Positions 53,532 through 61,775 of a stretch of 64,000 nucleotides of DNA are shown here, one piece after another (position 1 is the stretch's first letter; each line of letters opens with the position of its first letter). The DNA is from an uncultured Roseicyclus sp. (GTDB lineage: Bacteria > Pseudomonadota > Alphaproteobacteria > Rhodobacterales > Rhodobacteraceae). Position numbers and translations under genes: made by a program. The notes beneath the pieces are model-generated. The model worked only from the letters and a program-made list of their open reading frames with translations. It was not told the origin of the DNA and made no database searches. The stretch is from positions 434,001-498,000 of the forward strand of contig CANLEH010000002.1 of the NCBI GenBank assembly GCA_947489665.1, given 5' to 3'.

Positions 53532-53560
53532 AAAGGCCCACGCCTGCGGCGCGGGCCTTT
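53532..53560. terminator. Bidirectional terminator
   Basis: AAAGGCCC at 53532-53539 pairs with GGGCCTTT at 53553-53560 between convergent genes (aminotransferase and outer-membrane protein), with T runs on both strands. The sequence AAAAGGCCCACGC also occurs at the end of the aminotransferase gene about 80 bp earlier. Confidence 0.8.
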
Positions 53561-53583
53561 CGAAGTCTATCGTATAGGCTGGA

Positions 53584-54216
53584 TCAGAAGCGGAAGGCCG
53601 CGTTGATGCCGAATGTGGTGGCCGAAATGTCGAGATCGGTTGCGAGACCGGTGGAAGTGAAGTCCTCAAACTCGTGCTGAAGGACTTCGGCACCAAGAAC
53701 GATCTGATCGGTCACGAGATAGTCGACACCCACGCCATAGAAATAGCCGTTGTCGGTATCTTCCACACCGCCAAGGGTCGCCGTGGCTTGCGCCAGACCC
53801 GCCGTACCATAGATCAATGCAGGGCCCGCATCGTAGCCGGCCTCGACCCCTGCGCGCAGCACGGAGTCCAGCGTGCCGGCAGCGGCACCGGCGGGTGTCG
53901 TGAGGTCGATGTCGGCGAGGTTGTAGTCGATCTCACCGCCGACCACGAAATTGCCGAAATCGTAGCGGTAACCGCCGAAAATACCGTAAAGCGCGTTGTC
54001 GCCTGCGGCGGCTTCGGCGCCGGTTGCCGCATCATCTGCGGTGATGTCACCATATTCGAGCTGAACACCGCCGTAGAAGCCGGACCAATCATAGCCGATT
54101 GGGGCTGGCGCCGGGGCAACGGGCGCCGGTGCGGGCGCTGCGGGTTCAACATAACCGCCTGCGGTGGCCGCGAAGGGGGCCAGGGCAAGGGTGCCTGCAA
54201 GAACTGCAATTTTCAT
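53584..54216 (-). CDS. Outer-membrane beta-barrel protein (OM_b-brl/Omp25-like)
   Basis: 210 residues from the ATG at 54216 (AAAAGGATCC upstream). Signal peptide ending ATAG at about residue 19, a short Ala-Pro-rich linker (PAAPAPAPVAPAPAP), then an eight-strand barrel beginning WSGFYGGVQLEYGD and ending in the C-terminal Phe (INAAFRF) recognised by the Bam machinery. Strands such as GYRYDFGNFVVGGEIDYN alternate as expected. Pore or structural role; no enzyme motif. Confidence 0.85.
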   Translation of the reverse strand: MKIAVLAGTLALAPFAATAGGYVEPAAPAPAPVAPAPAPIGYDWSGFYGGVQLEYGDITADDAATGAEAAAGDNALYGIFGGYRYDFGNFVVGGEIDYNLADIDLTTPAGAAAGTLDSVLRAGVEAGYDAGPALIYGTAGLAQATATLGGVEDTDNGYFYGVGVDYLVTDQIVLGAEVLQHEFEDFTSTGLATDLDISATTFGINAAFRF

Positions 54217-54311
54217 CTGTCGGATCCTTTTGTTCCGTGTCGTGGTTCCGTTGGTCCAACGCGACTTGTGCACGTTGGTTCCAATCCGACAGATAGGGAG
54301 CGGCGCGCGGT

Positions 54312-54339
54312 TTGCACTTCACGAGGTTGTGCAGTGCAA
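54312..54339. promoter_or_regulatory. Inverted repeat between the outer-membrane protein gene and eda
   Basis: TTGCACT at 54312-54318 and AGTGCAA at 54333-54339 form 7-bp arms around 14 bp, downstream of eda and about 96 bp upstream of the barrel-protein start. It may be an operator for the latter or part of the eda 3' end. Confidence 0.35.
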
Positions 54340-54376
54340 CGGGACGGCCAAAAGATGCCGAGCGGGCGGCGGGGGA

Positions 54377-55015
54377 TCAGCGAAGCGTTGCCGCGTCCGC
54401 CGCGAGACGCTTGATTTCGGCCCAATCGCCCTTAACGACCGCCGCCTTGGGGGCAACCCAGGAGCCGCCGGCGCAAATCACGTTGGGCAGGCTGAGATAG
54501 TCGCGCGCATTGGACGGGGACACGCCGCCGGTGGGGCAGAAGGCCACTTGCGGAATGGGCGCGCCGATGGCCTTGAGCGCCGGTGCGCCGCCATTGGCCT
54601 CGGCCGGGAAAAACTTCAGCATGTCAAAGCCTTGCTCGTAGAGGGCCATGACCTCGGACGCAGTCGCCGCACCGGGCAGAAGCGGCAATTCGTTGGCAAT
54701 GCAGGCGTCGATCAGCTTTTGGGTTGCGCCCGGCGAGACACCGAACCGCGCCCCGGCCGCCTTGGCCTGTTCGACATCGGTGGGTGTCAAAAGCGTGCCC
54801 GCGCCGACCACACCGCCCTCAACGCCCGCCATTTCGCGGATCACATCGAGGGCTGCGTCGGTGCGCAGTGTAACCTCAAGGGCGGGCAGCCCGCCATCGA
54901 CAAGGGCCTGCGCCAGGGGGGCGGCATGGGCCGGATCGTCCACGACGAGCACAGGGATGATTGGGGCGAGGCCTGCGATGCGACGGGCTTCGTTGGATTG
55001 GGCTTGGGGCATCAT
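54377..55015 (-). CDS. eda: KDPG/KHG aldolase
   Basis: 212 residues. Class I aldolase of the Entner-Doudoroff pathway: PVLVVDDPAHAAPLAQALVDGG, LEVTLRT with the catalytic Glu, VGAGTLLTPTDVEQAKAAGA, FLPGAATASEV-like LLPGAATASEVM and the Schiff-base Lys in MLKFFPAEANGG. Cleaves 2-keto-3-deoxy-6-phosphogluconate to pyruvate and glyceraldehyde-3-phosphate. It follows edd after a 223-bp spacer that contains a dispersed repeat, so it may have separate expression. Confidence 0.95.
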   Translation of the reverse strand: MMPQAQSNEARRIAGLAPIIPVLVVDDPAHAAPLAQALVDGGLPALEVTLRTDAALDVIREMAGVEGGVVGAGTLLTPTDVEQAKAAGARFGVSPGATQKLIDACIANELPLLPGAATASEVMALYEQGFDMLKFFPAEANGGAPALKAIGAPIPQVAFCPTGGVSPSNARDYLSLPNVICAGGSWVAPKAAVVKGDWAEIKRLAADAATLR

Positions 55016-55043
55016 GGGCTTTGTCTTTCGTCAGATCAGGGTT

Positions 55044-55090
55044 TGCGCCCGCTTCGCGGTCGCCAGGGGCAATTCTTCGAGGGAAAATTG
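55044..55090 (+). repeat. Dispersed ~47-bp repeat, copy B
   Basis: Counterpart of 52074-52121, sharing TGCGCCCGCT, TCGCGGTCGCC and GGGAAAATTG blocks with a one-base length difference. It lies between edd and eda, about 30 bp upstream of the eda start. Confidence 0.7.
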
Positions 55091-55153
55091 CGGGATATGG
55101 GGCGCCCGGGGCGTGTAAGGGGCGATTTTCGGCATTGTAGGCGGGTCCTGGAG

Positions 55154-55174
55154 CCTCCGGCGGAGGTATTTTTG
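55154..55174 (+). terminator. CCTCCGGCGGAGG hairpin with T tail
   Basis: CCTCC at 55154-55158 and GGAGG at 55162-55166 form a short stem followed by TATTTTTG. The T tract is on the + strand although both flanking genes are on the minus strand, so it would stop antisense rather than edd-eda transcription. Similar elements are common near gene ends in this bacterial group. Confidence 0.45.
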
Positions 55175-55238
55175 AAACAAGGAAGGTTTGAAACAGGAAA
55201 GGCAGGCGCGCAACCGGGTGGCCCACGCCCGTATTGGG

Positions 55239-57044
55239 TTAGACGACGACGCCTGCGCCTGCGGTGGCGGGGCCTGCGGTTTGGCGGAAGATTTCGAACA
55301 TCTCGCGACCAACGCCGTGGCTGTTGGCCGACAGGTCTGGTTCAGTCGCAGGGCGGTCGGCGACCCCTTCGGCCAGCACATTGAGCGTGCCCGCCTTTGC
55401 ATCGACGCGGATCAGGTCACCGTCCTGCACCTTGCCGATCAGCCCGCCATCAAGCGCTTCGGGGGCCACGTGGATCGCGGCGGGGACTTTGCCGGACGCG
55501 CCGGACATGCGGCCATCGGTGACCAGCGCCACCTTGTGGCCCCTGCCCTGCAGGACCGACAGAACCGGCGTCAGGTTATGGAGTTCCGGCATCCCGTTGG
55601 CCTTGGGGCCCTGGAAGCGGACGACGACCACGACGTCGCGATCGAGATCGCCGTTCTGGAAGGCGGCCTTAACGTCCGCCTGAGAGTGGAAGACGGCGGC
55701 GGGGGCCTCAATAACGTGGCGCTCAGGATCGACGGCGGAGACTTTCATCACGCCGAGGCCAAGATTGCCGGAGAGCTCCTTCAGACCGCCAGTGGGTTGG
55801 AACGGGTCAGCGGGCGCGCGCAGGATCTTTTCGTTGAGGCTGTCTGTGGGGCCATCGCGGTAAGTGACGGCACCGTCCTGCAAGATCGGCTCCTGCCGGT
55901 AGAGGTCGAGCCCCTCCCCGGCGGCGGTTTTGACATCGCCATGCATAAGCCCCGCATCGAGCAGTTTTCCGATCATGTATTGCAGGCCCCCGGCGGCGTG
56001 GAATTGGTTCACGTCGGCCAGACCGTTGGGATAGACGCGCGCCATGAGGGGCGTGGCATCCGATATGTCGTTGAAATCGCGGCATTCCAGGATCACGCCA
56101 GCGGCGCGCGCCATGGCGATCAGGTGGATGACGAGGTTGGTGGAGCCGCCCGTGGCCATGAGGCCCACAAGGCCGTTCACGAAGGCCTTTTCGTCAAGGA
56201 TATCGGCGACCGGCGTGTATTCGTTGCCGAGGCCGGTGATCTGGGCCGCGCGCTCAGTAGCCGCGACGGTCAGCGCCTCGCGCAGCGGGGTGCCGGGGTT
56301 CACGAAGGAGGCGCCGGGCATGTGGAGGCCCATGAATTCCATCAGCATCTGGTTGGAATTGGCGGTGCCATAGAAGGTGCAGGTGCCGGGGCCGTGGTAG
56401 GAGGCCATCTCGGCCTTCATCAGCTCTTCGCGGCCGATGTTGCCTTTGGCGAATTCCTGACGGACGCGGGCCTTTTCGTCATTGGGCAGACCCGAGACCA
56501 TGGGGCCTGCGGGCACGAAGAGGGCGGGCAAATAGCCGAAGGTGGCGGCGGCGATCACGAGGCCCGGCACGATCTTGTCGCAGACGCCCAGATAAAGTGC
56601 GCTGTCGAAGGTATTGTGGCTGAGCGCCACGCCGGCGGCGAGCGCGATCACGTCGCGGGAGAAAAGCGACAGCTCCATCCCCACCTGGCCTTGCGTGACG
56701 CCGTCACACATCGCTGGAACACCGCCTGCGACCTGGGCCGTGGCCCCGGCCCTGCGCGCCGCATCCTTGATGATGTCGGGGTAATCCTTGAACGGCTGGT
56801 GGGCGCTGAGCATGTCATTATACGCCGTCACGATGCCGATATTGGGCGCGCGTTCAGCGACCAGCGCATCCTTGTCGGCCCCCATCGCGGCATAGGCATG
56901 GGCCTGGTTGCCGCAGGTCAGATGCGCGCGGCGTGGGCCGGCCTCGGCCAGTTGGCGCATGCGGTCGAGATAGGGTTCCCGCGTGGGGCGGGAGCGTTCG
57001 ATGATACGGTCAGTGACTTCGGCAATACGGGCGTCGAGGGGCAT
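55239..57044 (-). CDS. edd: 6-phosphogluconate dehydratase
   Basis: 601 residues from the ATG at 57044 (AGGAAGAG upstream); an upstream start would read into the operator. IlvD/Edd family with Fe-S ligand cysteines in [22 protein letters not shown] and [10 protein letters not shown], and conserved [15 protein letters not shown] near the C-terminus. The N-terminus ([18 protein letters not shown]) and the length point to Edd rather than dihydroxyacid dehydratase. Converts 6-phosphogluconate to KDPG. The operator 52 bp upstream is the same as at zwf. Confidence 0.95.
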   Translation of the reverse strand: MPLDARIAEVTDRIIERSRPTREPYLDRMRQLAEAGPRRAHLTCGNQAHAYAAMGADKDALVAERAPNIGIVTAYNDMLSAHQPFKDYPDIIKDAARRAGATAQVAGGVPAMCDGVTQGQVGMELSLFSRDVIALAAGVALSHNTFDSALYLGVCDKIVPGLVIAAATFGYLPALFVPAGPMVSGLPNDEKARVRQEFAKGNIGREELMKAEMASYHGPGTCTFYGTANSNQMLMEFMGLHMPGASFVNPGTPLREALTVAATERAAQITGLGNEYTPVADILDEKAFVNGLVGLMATGGSTNLVIHLIAMARAAGVILECRDFNDISDATPLMARVYPNGLADVNQFHAAGGLQYMIGKLLDAGLMHGDVKTAAGEGLDLYRQEPILQDGAVTYRDGPTDSLNEKILRAPADPFQPTGGLKELSGNLGLGVMKVSAVDPERHVIEAPAAVFHSQADVKAAFQNGDLDRDVVVVVRFQGPKANGMPELHNLTPVLSVLQGRGHKVALVTDGRMSGASGKVPAAIHVAPEALDGGLIGKVQDGDLIRVDAKAGTLNVLAEGVADRPATEPDLSANSHGVGREMFEIFRQTAGPATAGAGVVV

Positions 57045-57094
57045 TTGCGCACTCTTCCTGCTGGCAAACGGTTCAGTTTGGGGAGGCCATAACA

Positions 57095-57108
57095 TGTTAG
57101 CGCTAACA
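57095..57108 (-). promoter_or_regulatory. LacI-type operator upstream of edd
   Basis: TGTTAGCGCTAACA, a 14-bp perfect palindrome that contains the 12-mer found upstream of zwf. Located 52 bp before the edd start. Identical sequence and near-identical placement mark the two loci as one regulon. Confidence 0.75.
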
Positions 57109-57156
57109 GCGCCAGCCGGAATCGCAAGGCATACTGGCACGGTGCGACGTCAGCAT

Positions 57157-57558
57157 TCAGGCCGGGTGGCGCGCGGCAATTCCTTCGAAAACGGAGCGGA
57201 AATCACGGTGTTCGGCCCGGTCCAACGCCCCCTTGGCGACCGCATCCTCGGACCAGGCCCAGGAATGGGCCGGATCGTGCAGCATGGCCCAATCGGAGAA
57301 TAGGCGCGCGTCGGATGTGGCGTCAAAGCGGGTGATCACCTCAACATGACGGTCATCGCGGGCGATGCGATCCAGCGTGTTGCGCACGGCCGCGTCATTG
57401 CCTTCAAGGAATTGCAGGTAGACATCGCGACGACAGACCAGCGCGCCGGTGATCCCGTCGCGCTTGTTGCAGCGGCGGGCATCGGCAAGCAGGCCGTTCA
57501 GCAGGTTCTCATCATAGCCAAAGGGTGTGGACGAGTAGATGATTTGAGTGACACTCAT
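57157..57558 (-). CDS. BLUF-domain blue-light sensor
   Basis: 133 residues from the ATG at 57558. A stand-alone BLUF domain that binds FAD and senses blue light. Key residues visible: Tyr in IIYSSTPFG (about residue 7), Asn in RRCNKRDGITGAL, Gln in YLQFLEG and the strand-5 SDWAML motif; about 30 residues follow the core as the usual helical cap. No fused output domain, so it must act by protein contact. Divergent from an AraC-GyrI regulator with 118 bp between starts. Confidence 0.9.
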   Translation of the reverse strand: MSVTQIIYSSTPFGYDENLLNGLLADARRCNKRDGITGALVCRRDVYLQFLEGNDAAVRNTLDRIARDDRHVEVITRFDATSDARLFSDWAMLHDPAHSWAWSEDAVAKGALDRAEHRDFRSVFEGIAARHPA

Positions 57559-57676
57559 GGGCGCGCTCCACTGCCGGATGGGGGAGGTTAGCCTGAATGC
57601 GGGGTGAAAGTCACATACGATCAAGCGCGCAGCATCGCCTCGGTGGCAAGGAGGTTGCGATGCAACGGAGAAAGAC

Positions 57677-58492
57677 ATGGCCCTGATTGATCGCTTGATC
57701 TGGCAGATCGAGACTCACCTGAACGAGGCGCTGAGCCTTGCCGATATTGCCGACAGATGTGGGGTGAACGTGCACCACATGTGCCGTGCGTTTCAGCAGG
57801 CGACCGGCCTGACGATCAAATCCTATATCCGTGCCCGGCGTTTGAGTGTTGCGGCGCAGGAGATATCTCGCGGCGCGCCTGACTTGCTGAGCGTCGCGCT
57901 GGATGCGGGCTATGGCTCTCACGAGGCATTCACGCGCGCCTTTGTGGCCTATCTGGGGGTGCGCCCCTCGGACGTCAAAAAGGCGCGGGATCTGAGTGAC
58001 TTGAAGCTAATGGAGCCTTTGGAAATGGATAAATCAATGCTTGTGGATGTGCCCGCGCCCGAGATGCGGGAACACAAACCGTTTCGCGTTGTGGGCCTTG
58101 GCACGGATGTGCGCGGGTTCGACATCAGCGCAGTGCCCGGCCTGTGGCAGAGTTTTGCGCAGCGCTGGCTGGAGATCGGGCCGCCCGGTGTGACCTACGG
58201 CGTCAGCTACGACATGGGAGACGCGGGCGATTTTCACTACATGGCCGGGATGGAGGGACCGAATGTGCCCGAGGGCATGACAACCGTGAACATCCCCGGC
58301 GGGCGCTATGCAGTCTTTACCCACAAGGGCGGGATCGGGGATTTGCCCAAGACGATCTATTCGATCTGGAATAGGGCGCTGCCTGATGCCGGGTTGGAGC
58401 CTGCCATGGCCCCGGAATTCGAACGCTATGATGAGCGCTTTGATGCAGTGACAGGGCGCGGTGAGGTGGAAATCTGGATCCCGCTTGCCTAA
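57677..58492 (+). CDS. AraC-type HTH fused to GyrI-like effector domain
   Basis: 271 residues: AraC DNA-binding domain at the N-terminus (LSLADIADRCGVNVHHMCRAFQQATG; LLSVALDAGYGSHEAFTRAFVAYLGV) and a C-terminal GyrI-like/Rob-type ligand domain from about residue 125 (FRVVGLGTDV..., GGRYAVFTHKGGIGDLPKTI, EVEIWIPLA). This order is that of Rob and related activators that sense small lipophilic molecules. Divergent from the BLUF gene. Confidence 0.88.
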   Translation: MALIDRLIWQIETHLNEALSLADIADRCGVNVHHMCRAFQQATGLTIKSYIRARRLSVAAQEISRGAPDLLSVALDAGYGSHEAFTRAFVAYLGVRPSDVKKARDLSDLKLMEPLEMDKSMLVDVPAPEMREHKPFRVVGLGTDVRGFDISAVPGLWQSFAQRWLEIGPPGVTYGVSYDMGDAGDFHYMAGMEGPNVPEGMTTVNIPGGRYAVFTHKGGIGDLPKTIYSIWNRALPDAGLEPAMAPEFERYDERFDAVTGRGEVEIWIPLA

Positions 58493-58551
58493 CGTCATCC
58501 ATGCCCGGCCCCTTGTGCGCCGGGCATGGACTTGCGGGAGAGTGACGAACG

Positions 58552-59403
58552 ATGGCCGGGTTTTTCAGGAAGCTGTTTTTAGGCAGGGCCGGGCAGGACG
58601 ACACCCGATCCAGGGCTCAGGCAAAAGCGAGATTTGCGTCGAAGGCCGAGGTCCATTTTGAGCCTTCGACGGCGGGGCAGACCGAGCCCGTTGACGCTCG
58701 TGCCGCGCGCAATCAGGCTATCAAGACGCATATCCACGACTGGCGGATTGCCTGGCATGACCTGTTCGACGCCGACCAAACCCTGATCGCGGCGGGTGAG
58801 TTTGAGCGGCCCGATCCCCTGCCCGACCGCGAAGATCTGGATTTCCGCCTGATATTTGGATTGAGACAGGCCGAGCCTGCCACGCGGGAGGCGTGTTTCG
58901 CGCTGTTTCCGAACGGGGCAGAGATGGCGGCGCGGTTCGATCAATTTCTCAGCACGCCCCTTCAAGCACTGTCCGAGGAAAAGGCTCGCGCGGGTGTTGC
59001 CGAGATTGCGGAGCTATTGCCTGCGATGGGCCCGCATGAAGAGGTCAATTTCTCAAAAATCACAATCGTGGACCGTGACACGCCGGAGGGGTTGGACGTC
59101 CTGCAAAAAACGGACAACCTGACCTACACGCTGGAGCACACGACGGTTGATCCATATGCCTCGACGGATATCGCCGCCGTGGCCGCGCGCCTGTTTTTGA
59201 CAGAACCCCTCTATGCGGCGGCCGGAAACTACTACCAATTGCGCGATTGGGTGACGGGCGCGATGTTTGATCCGCGCTGGGACGCATTGCAGGCCATCCT
59301 GTTCCGTCTGTGGCGCGGCGGATGGCAAGTAGCGCTGGATGCAGACGATGCGATTGTTCTGGCCAAGCGGCACGTTGGGCCGCGTGGCGATAGCGACGGT
59401 TAA
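58552..59403 (+). CDS. Hypothetical protein with a decayed partial duplicate nearby
   Basis: 283 residues, no signal peptide or membrane helix. I recognise no domain. The first ~55 residues are basic and low in structure (MAGFFRKLFLGRAGQDD); the rest looks globular, ending LFRLWRGGWQVALDADDAIVLAKRHVG with a strand-turn-strand. About 250 bp downstream, 59655-59737 encodes a fragment matching this C-terminus (GWQVHYDDNGIVLAKRRVG), showing the family was once present in two copies here. Its stop overlaps a Hint remnant on the other strand by 4 nt. Confidence 0.7.
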   Translation: MAGFFRKLFLGRAGQDDTRSRAQAKARFASKAEVHFEPSTAGQTEPVDARAARNQAIKTHIHDWRIAWHDLFDADQTLIAAGEFERPDPLPDREDLDFRLIFGLRQAEPATREACFALFPNGAEMAARFDQFLSTPLQALSEEKARAGVAEIAELLPAMGPHEEVNFSKITIVDRDTPEGLDVLQKTDNLTYTLEHTTVDPYASTDIAAVAARLFLTEPLYAAAGNYYQLRDWVTGAMFDPRWDALQAILFRLWRGGWQVALDADDAIVLAKRHVGPRGDSDG

Positions 59404-59660
59404 GCTGCTTCCCGCCTCTGCGCGCGTTTCATGCCAAACAATGCCCGCGCCGCACCAACCGACAAGCACGGATAGTCGGGATTCGTCCCGACGCTGCCAT
59501 TGGCGATGTGCATGTTAAGGGCCAAGCGCTTGAGGCGTGGCAATTGTGATCGCACCATTTTGCCGGGCAGCAAAGTCTCAGCCGCGGCGCCATTGGCGAT
59601 GACAACCGCGTGCCGGGCGCAGGCAAAATGGTGGTAATGGATCCTGCGTTTGCCGGACAT
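59400..59660 (-). pseudogene. C-terminal remnant of a Hint-domain protein
   Basis: About 86 codons. The sequence around IHYHHFACARHAVVIANGAAAETLLPG resembles the end of the Hint (Hedgehog/intein, Hint_2) domain of large secreted proteins common in Roseobacters, in which an H...HAVI(L/F)A(N/D)G...E stretch ends the domain. The large N-terminal part is absent, so this is a broken gene. The match is from memory of the motif; confidence is moderate. Confidence 0.5.
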
Positions 59661-59737
59661 GGAGCGGATGGCAGGTGCACTACGATGATAACGGCATCGT
59701 TTTGGCCAAGCGTCGTGTAGGTGCGCCGCTAAGTTGA
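59655..59737 (+). pseudogene. Fragment of a second copy of the 58552-59403 gene
   Basis: Read in frame to the TGA at 59735-59737, it gives [23 protein letters not shown], aligning with GWQVALDADDAIVLAKRHVGP at the end of the gene at 58552-59403. No start, and the upstream sequence switches to the Hint remnant on the other strand, so it marks a rearrangement joint. Confidence 0.65.
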
Positions 59738-60640
59738 AAAGGCATGGGCGCGGCTCTCAATATCCGCTTCGCCGACGCGGGCCGGGAAAAGCGACTTATC
59801 TTCGACCGCAAAGGCCGCGGCAGCGGCGGCAAAGCGTCCGGCCTGATAGACGGGGCGACCGGAGCGCATTGTATGCCAAAGCGCGACCGAAAACGCGTCC
59901 CCTGCCCCGTTGCTGTCGCGCATTTGTGCCGGGCAGGCAGGAATGACTAGACTCTCGTCGCCGGTATGGATGCTCGCCCCGGCCTCAGCGTAGGTCACAA
60001 TGACGGTTTGCGCCCGCCCGGCAAGAAGCCGCTCTACAACGGGCAAAGGGTTGGATAGGGTTACATCTGAAAACTGAATTACATCGGCGCAAGCAATGAA
60101 CGGCTCGTACCACGGGTTTGTGCCATCATAATCATGCAAATCGACAAGCACCTCAGCGCGGCTTCTCTCAAGCAATGGCAGTAATTCGCGAGAGGATTGC
60201 GCAAGCGACAGGAAGATCGTGTCGGCCCATGCAATCGCATCCGTTATACGAGCTTTATCCATGGTGGGTCGTTCCGGCCCATTCGACAAAAATATCGAAT
60301 ACCGTCCTCCGGCCTTGTCCATGATGTTGAGGTGATGGGGCGTCGCGCTGCCGGACTGCACATCGACCAACATATCGACACCCCGCGCAATACAGGCTGC
60401 CTGCGCTTGCCTGCCATGGGAATCATCCGACAACACACATTGCAAACGCGGACTATAGCCAAGCGCGGCCAGGGCCATCGCTTTTCCAGCGCCGGTGGAC
60501 CCGACACCTTCGGCCTCTCGTGCACTGAAGATGGTCGCCGATGCCCCCTGAGGGAGGTCATCGACGTAGATCATTCGGTTCCAGCTAACGGCGCCCAGAA
60601 CGAGGACGTTGCAAGCTGCCGCACCGGCGGACGGGATCAA
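59729..60640 (-). CDS. PfkB-family carbohydrate kinase
   Basis: 303 residues. Ribokinase fold: N-terminal [20 protein letters not shown], a glycine motif [17 protein letters not shown], and the C-terminal [14 protein letters not shown] with anion hole and catalytic Asp. The start is a TTG in a TTGA overlap with the aglK stop; no nearer ATG preserves the first strand. Phosphorylates a sugar or nucleoside. Its place after the alpha-glucoside operon suggests a kinase for glucose or fructose released by AglA, but this is inference. Confidence 0.85.
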   Translation of the reverse strand: MIPSAGAAACNVLVLGAVSWNRMIYVDDLPQGASATIFSAREAEGVGSTGAGKAMALAALGYSPRLQCVLSDDSHGRQAQAACIARGVDMLVDVQSGSATPHHLNIMDKAGGRYSIFLSNGPERPTMDKARITDAIAWADTIFLSLAQSSRELLPLLERSRAEVLVDLHDYDGTNPWYEPFIACADVIQFSDVTLSNPLPVVERLLAGRAQTVIVTYAEAGASIHTGDESLVIPACPAQMRDSNGAGDAFSVALWHTMRSGRPVYQAGRFAAAAAAFAVEDKSLFPARVGEADIESRAHAFST

Positions 60641-61770
60641 TGCGGCTGCACACCTGGCAGGAACACTTCCTCGTCGCGGTAGAGCAGGCTGACGCCGTCC
60701 TTGAAGACATGCACCTTGTCGGCGCTGGCCGTCAGCTTCACGTCATTGCCACGCAGGCCCTTGTGGATGCCGGCGAGCTTGCCGATGACTGGGTCATCTT
60801 CGGCGTTGGCGCGCTGGAAGTAGAGCAGCGTGACTTCGCCCAGGGCTTCGGTGATCTCGACCGTGCCGTGATAGGCGAAGTCGGAGCCTGTGGCCTCGAC
60901 CATATCCTCAGGCCGGATTCCAACCTCAACTTCCGCGCCCATATCGGCGTCGGTGGAGGGATAGTCGGAGGTGATCGTGCCGCCGCCTTGCTCCATCTCG
61001 AGCGTCGTCGTGGCGCCCGTGCCCACGATCTTGCCCCGCATCAGGTTCATGGCAGGGGAGCCGATGAACTTGGCTACAAAGGTCGAGTTGGGCTTTTCAT
61101 AGAGCGTCAGGGGGGAGCCCACCTGCGCCACGCCGCCGCCTGCGAGCACCACGATGCGCGAGGCGAGCGTCATCGCCTCCACCTGATCGTGGGTCACATA
61201 GATCATCGTCGATTCCGGCATCTCTTCCTTGAGCTGCGCGATTTGGATGCGGGTGGCGACACGCAGGGATGCGTCGAGGTTCGAGAGCGGCTCATCAAAG
61301 AGATAGACCTTCGGGTCCCGCACGATGGACCGGCCAATGGCGACACGCTGGCGTTGACCACCAGAGAGCGCCTTGGGCAGGCGGTCGAGGAAGTTTTCCA
61401 GCTGCAGTTTTGCGGCGGCGGCCTCGACCTTGCGGTCAATCTCTTCCTTGCTATCGCCTGCGATCTTCAGCGCGAAGGCCATGTTATCGCGCACGGTCAT
61501 GTGGGGATACAAAGCGTAGGACTGGAACACCATCGCGATGCCACGCTCGGACGGGGGCACGTCGTTGACGACCATATCGTCGATCACCAATTCACCGCCG
61601 GTGATCTTTTCCAGCCCTGCGATCATGCGCAGAAGCGTGGACTTGCCGCAGCCCGAGGGGCCAACAAACACGATCAATTCGCCCTGCTCAATGTCCAGGT
61701 TGATGTCGCGCAGGACCTGCACGGTTCCGCCATAGGTCTTTTCGACGTCGGTCAGCTTCAGATTGGCCAT
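60637..61770 (-). CDS. aglK: Alpha-glucoside ABC transporter ATPase (MsmK/UgpC type)
   Basis: 377 residues. CUT1-type sugar ABC ATPase: Walker [20 protein letters not shown]-loop [13 protein letters not shown], signature [14 protein letters not shown], Walker [12 protein letters not shown], switch [12 protein letters not shown], then the regulatory TOBE domain (GIRPEDM near residue 290). Powers uptake through the AglF/AglG permeases encoded upstream. It is 5 nt after aglA and overlaps the sugar kinase. Symbol follows the aglEFGAK layout of Rhizobiales and Rhodobacterales. Confidence 0.88.
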   Translation of the reverse strand: MANLKLTDVEKTYGGTVQVLRDINLDIEQGELIVFVGPSGCGKSTLLRMIAGLEKITGGELVIDDMVVNDVPPSERGIAMVFQSYALYPHMTVRDNMAFALKIAGDSKEEIDRKVEAAAAKLQLENFLDRLPKALSGGQRQRVAIGRSIVRDPKVYLFDEPLSNLDASLRVATRIQIAQLKEEMPESTMIYVTHDQVEAMTLASRIVVLAGGGVAQVGSPLTLYEKPNSTFVAKFIGSPAMNLMRGKIVGTGATTTLEMEQGGGTITSDYPSTDADMGAEVEVGIRPEDMVEATGSDFAYHGTVEITEALGEVTLLYFQRANAEDDPVIGKLAGIHKGLRGNDVKLTASADKVHVFKDGVSLLYRDEEVFLPGVQPH

Positions 61771-61775
61771 CTCTC

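Noticed and set aside
55188-57092. Open frame of 634 codons antisense to edd
   Set aside because: Shadow of edd, no domain on that strand.
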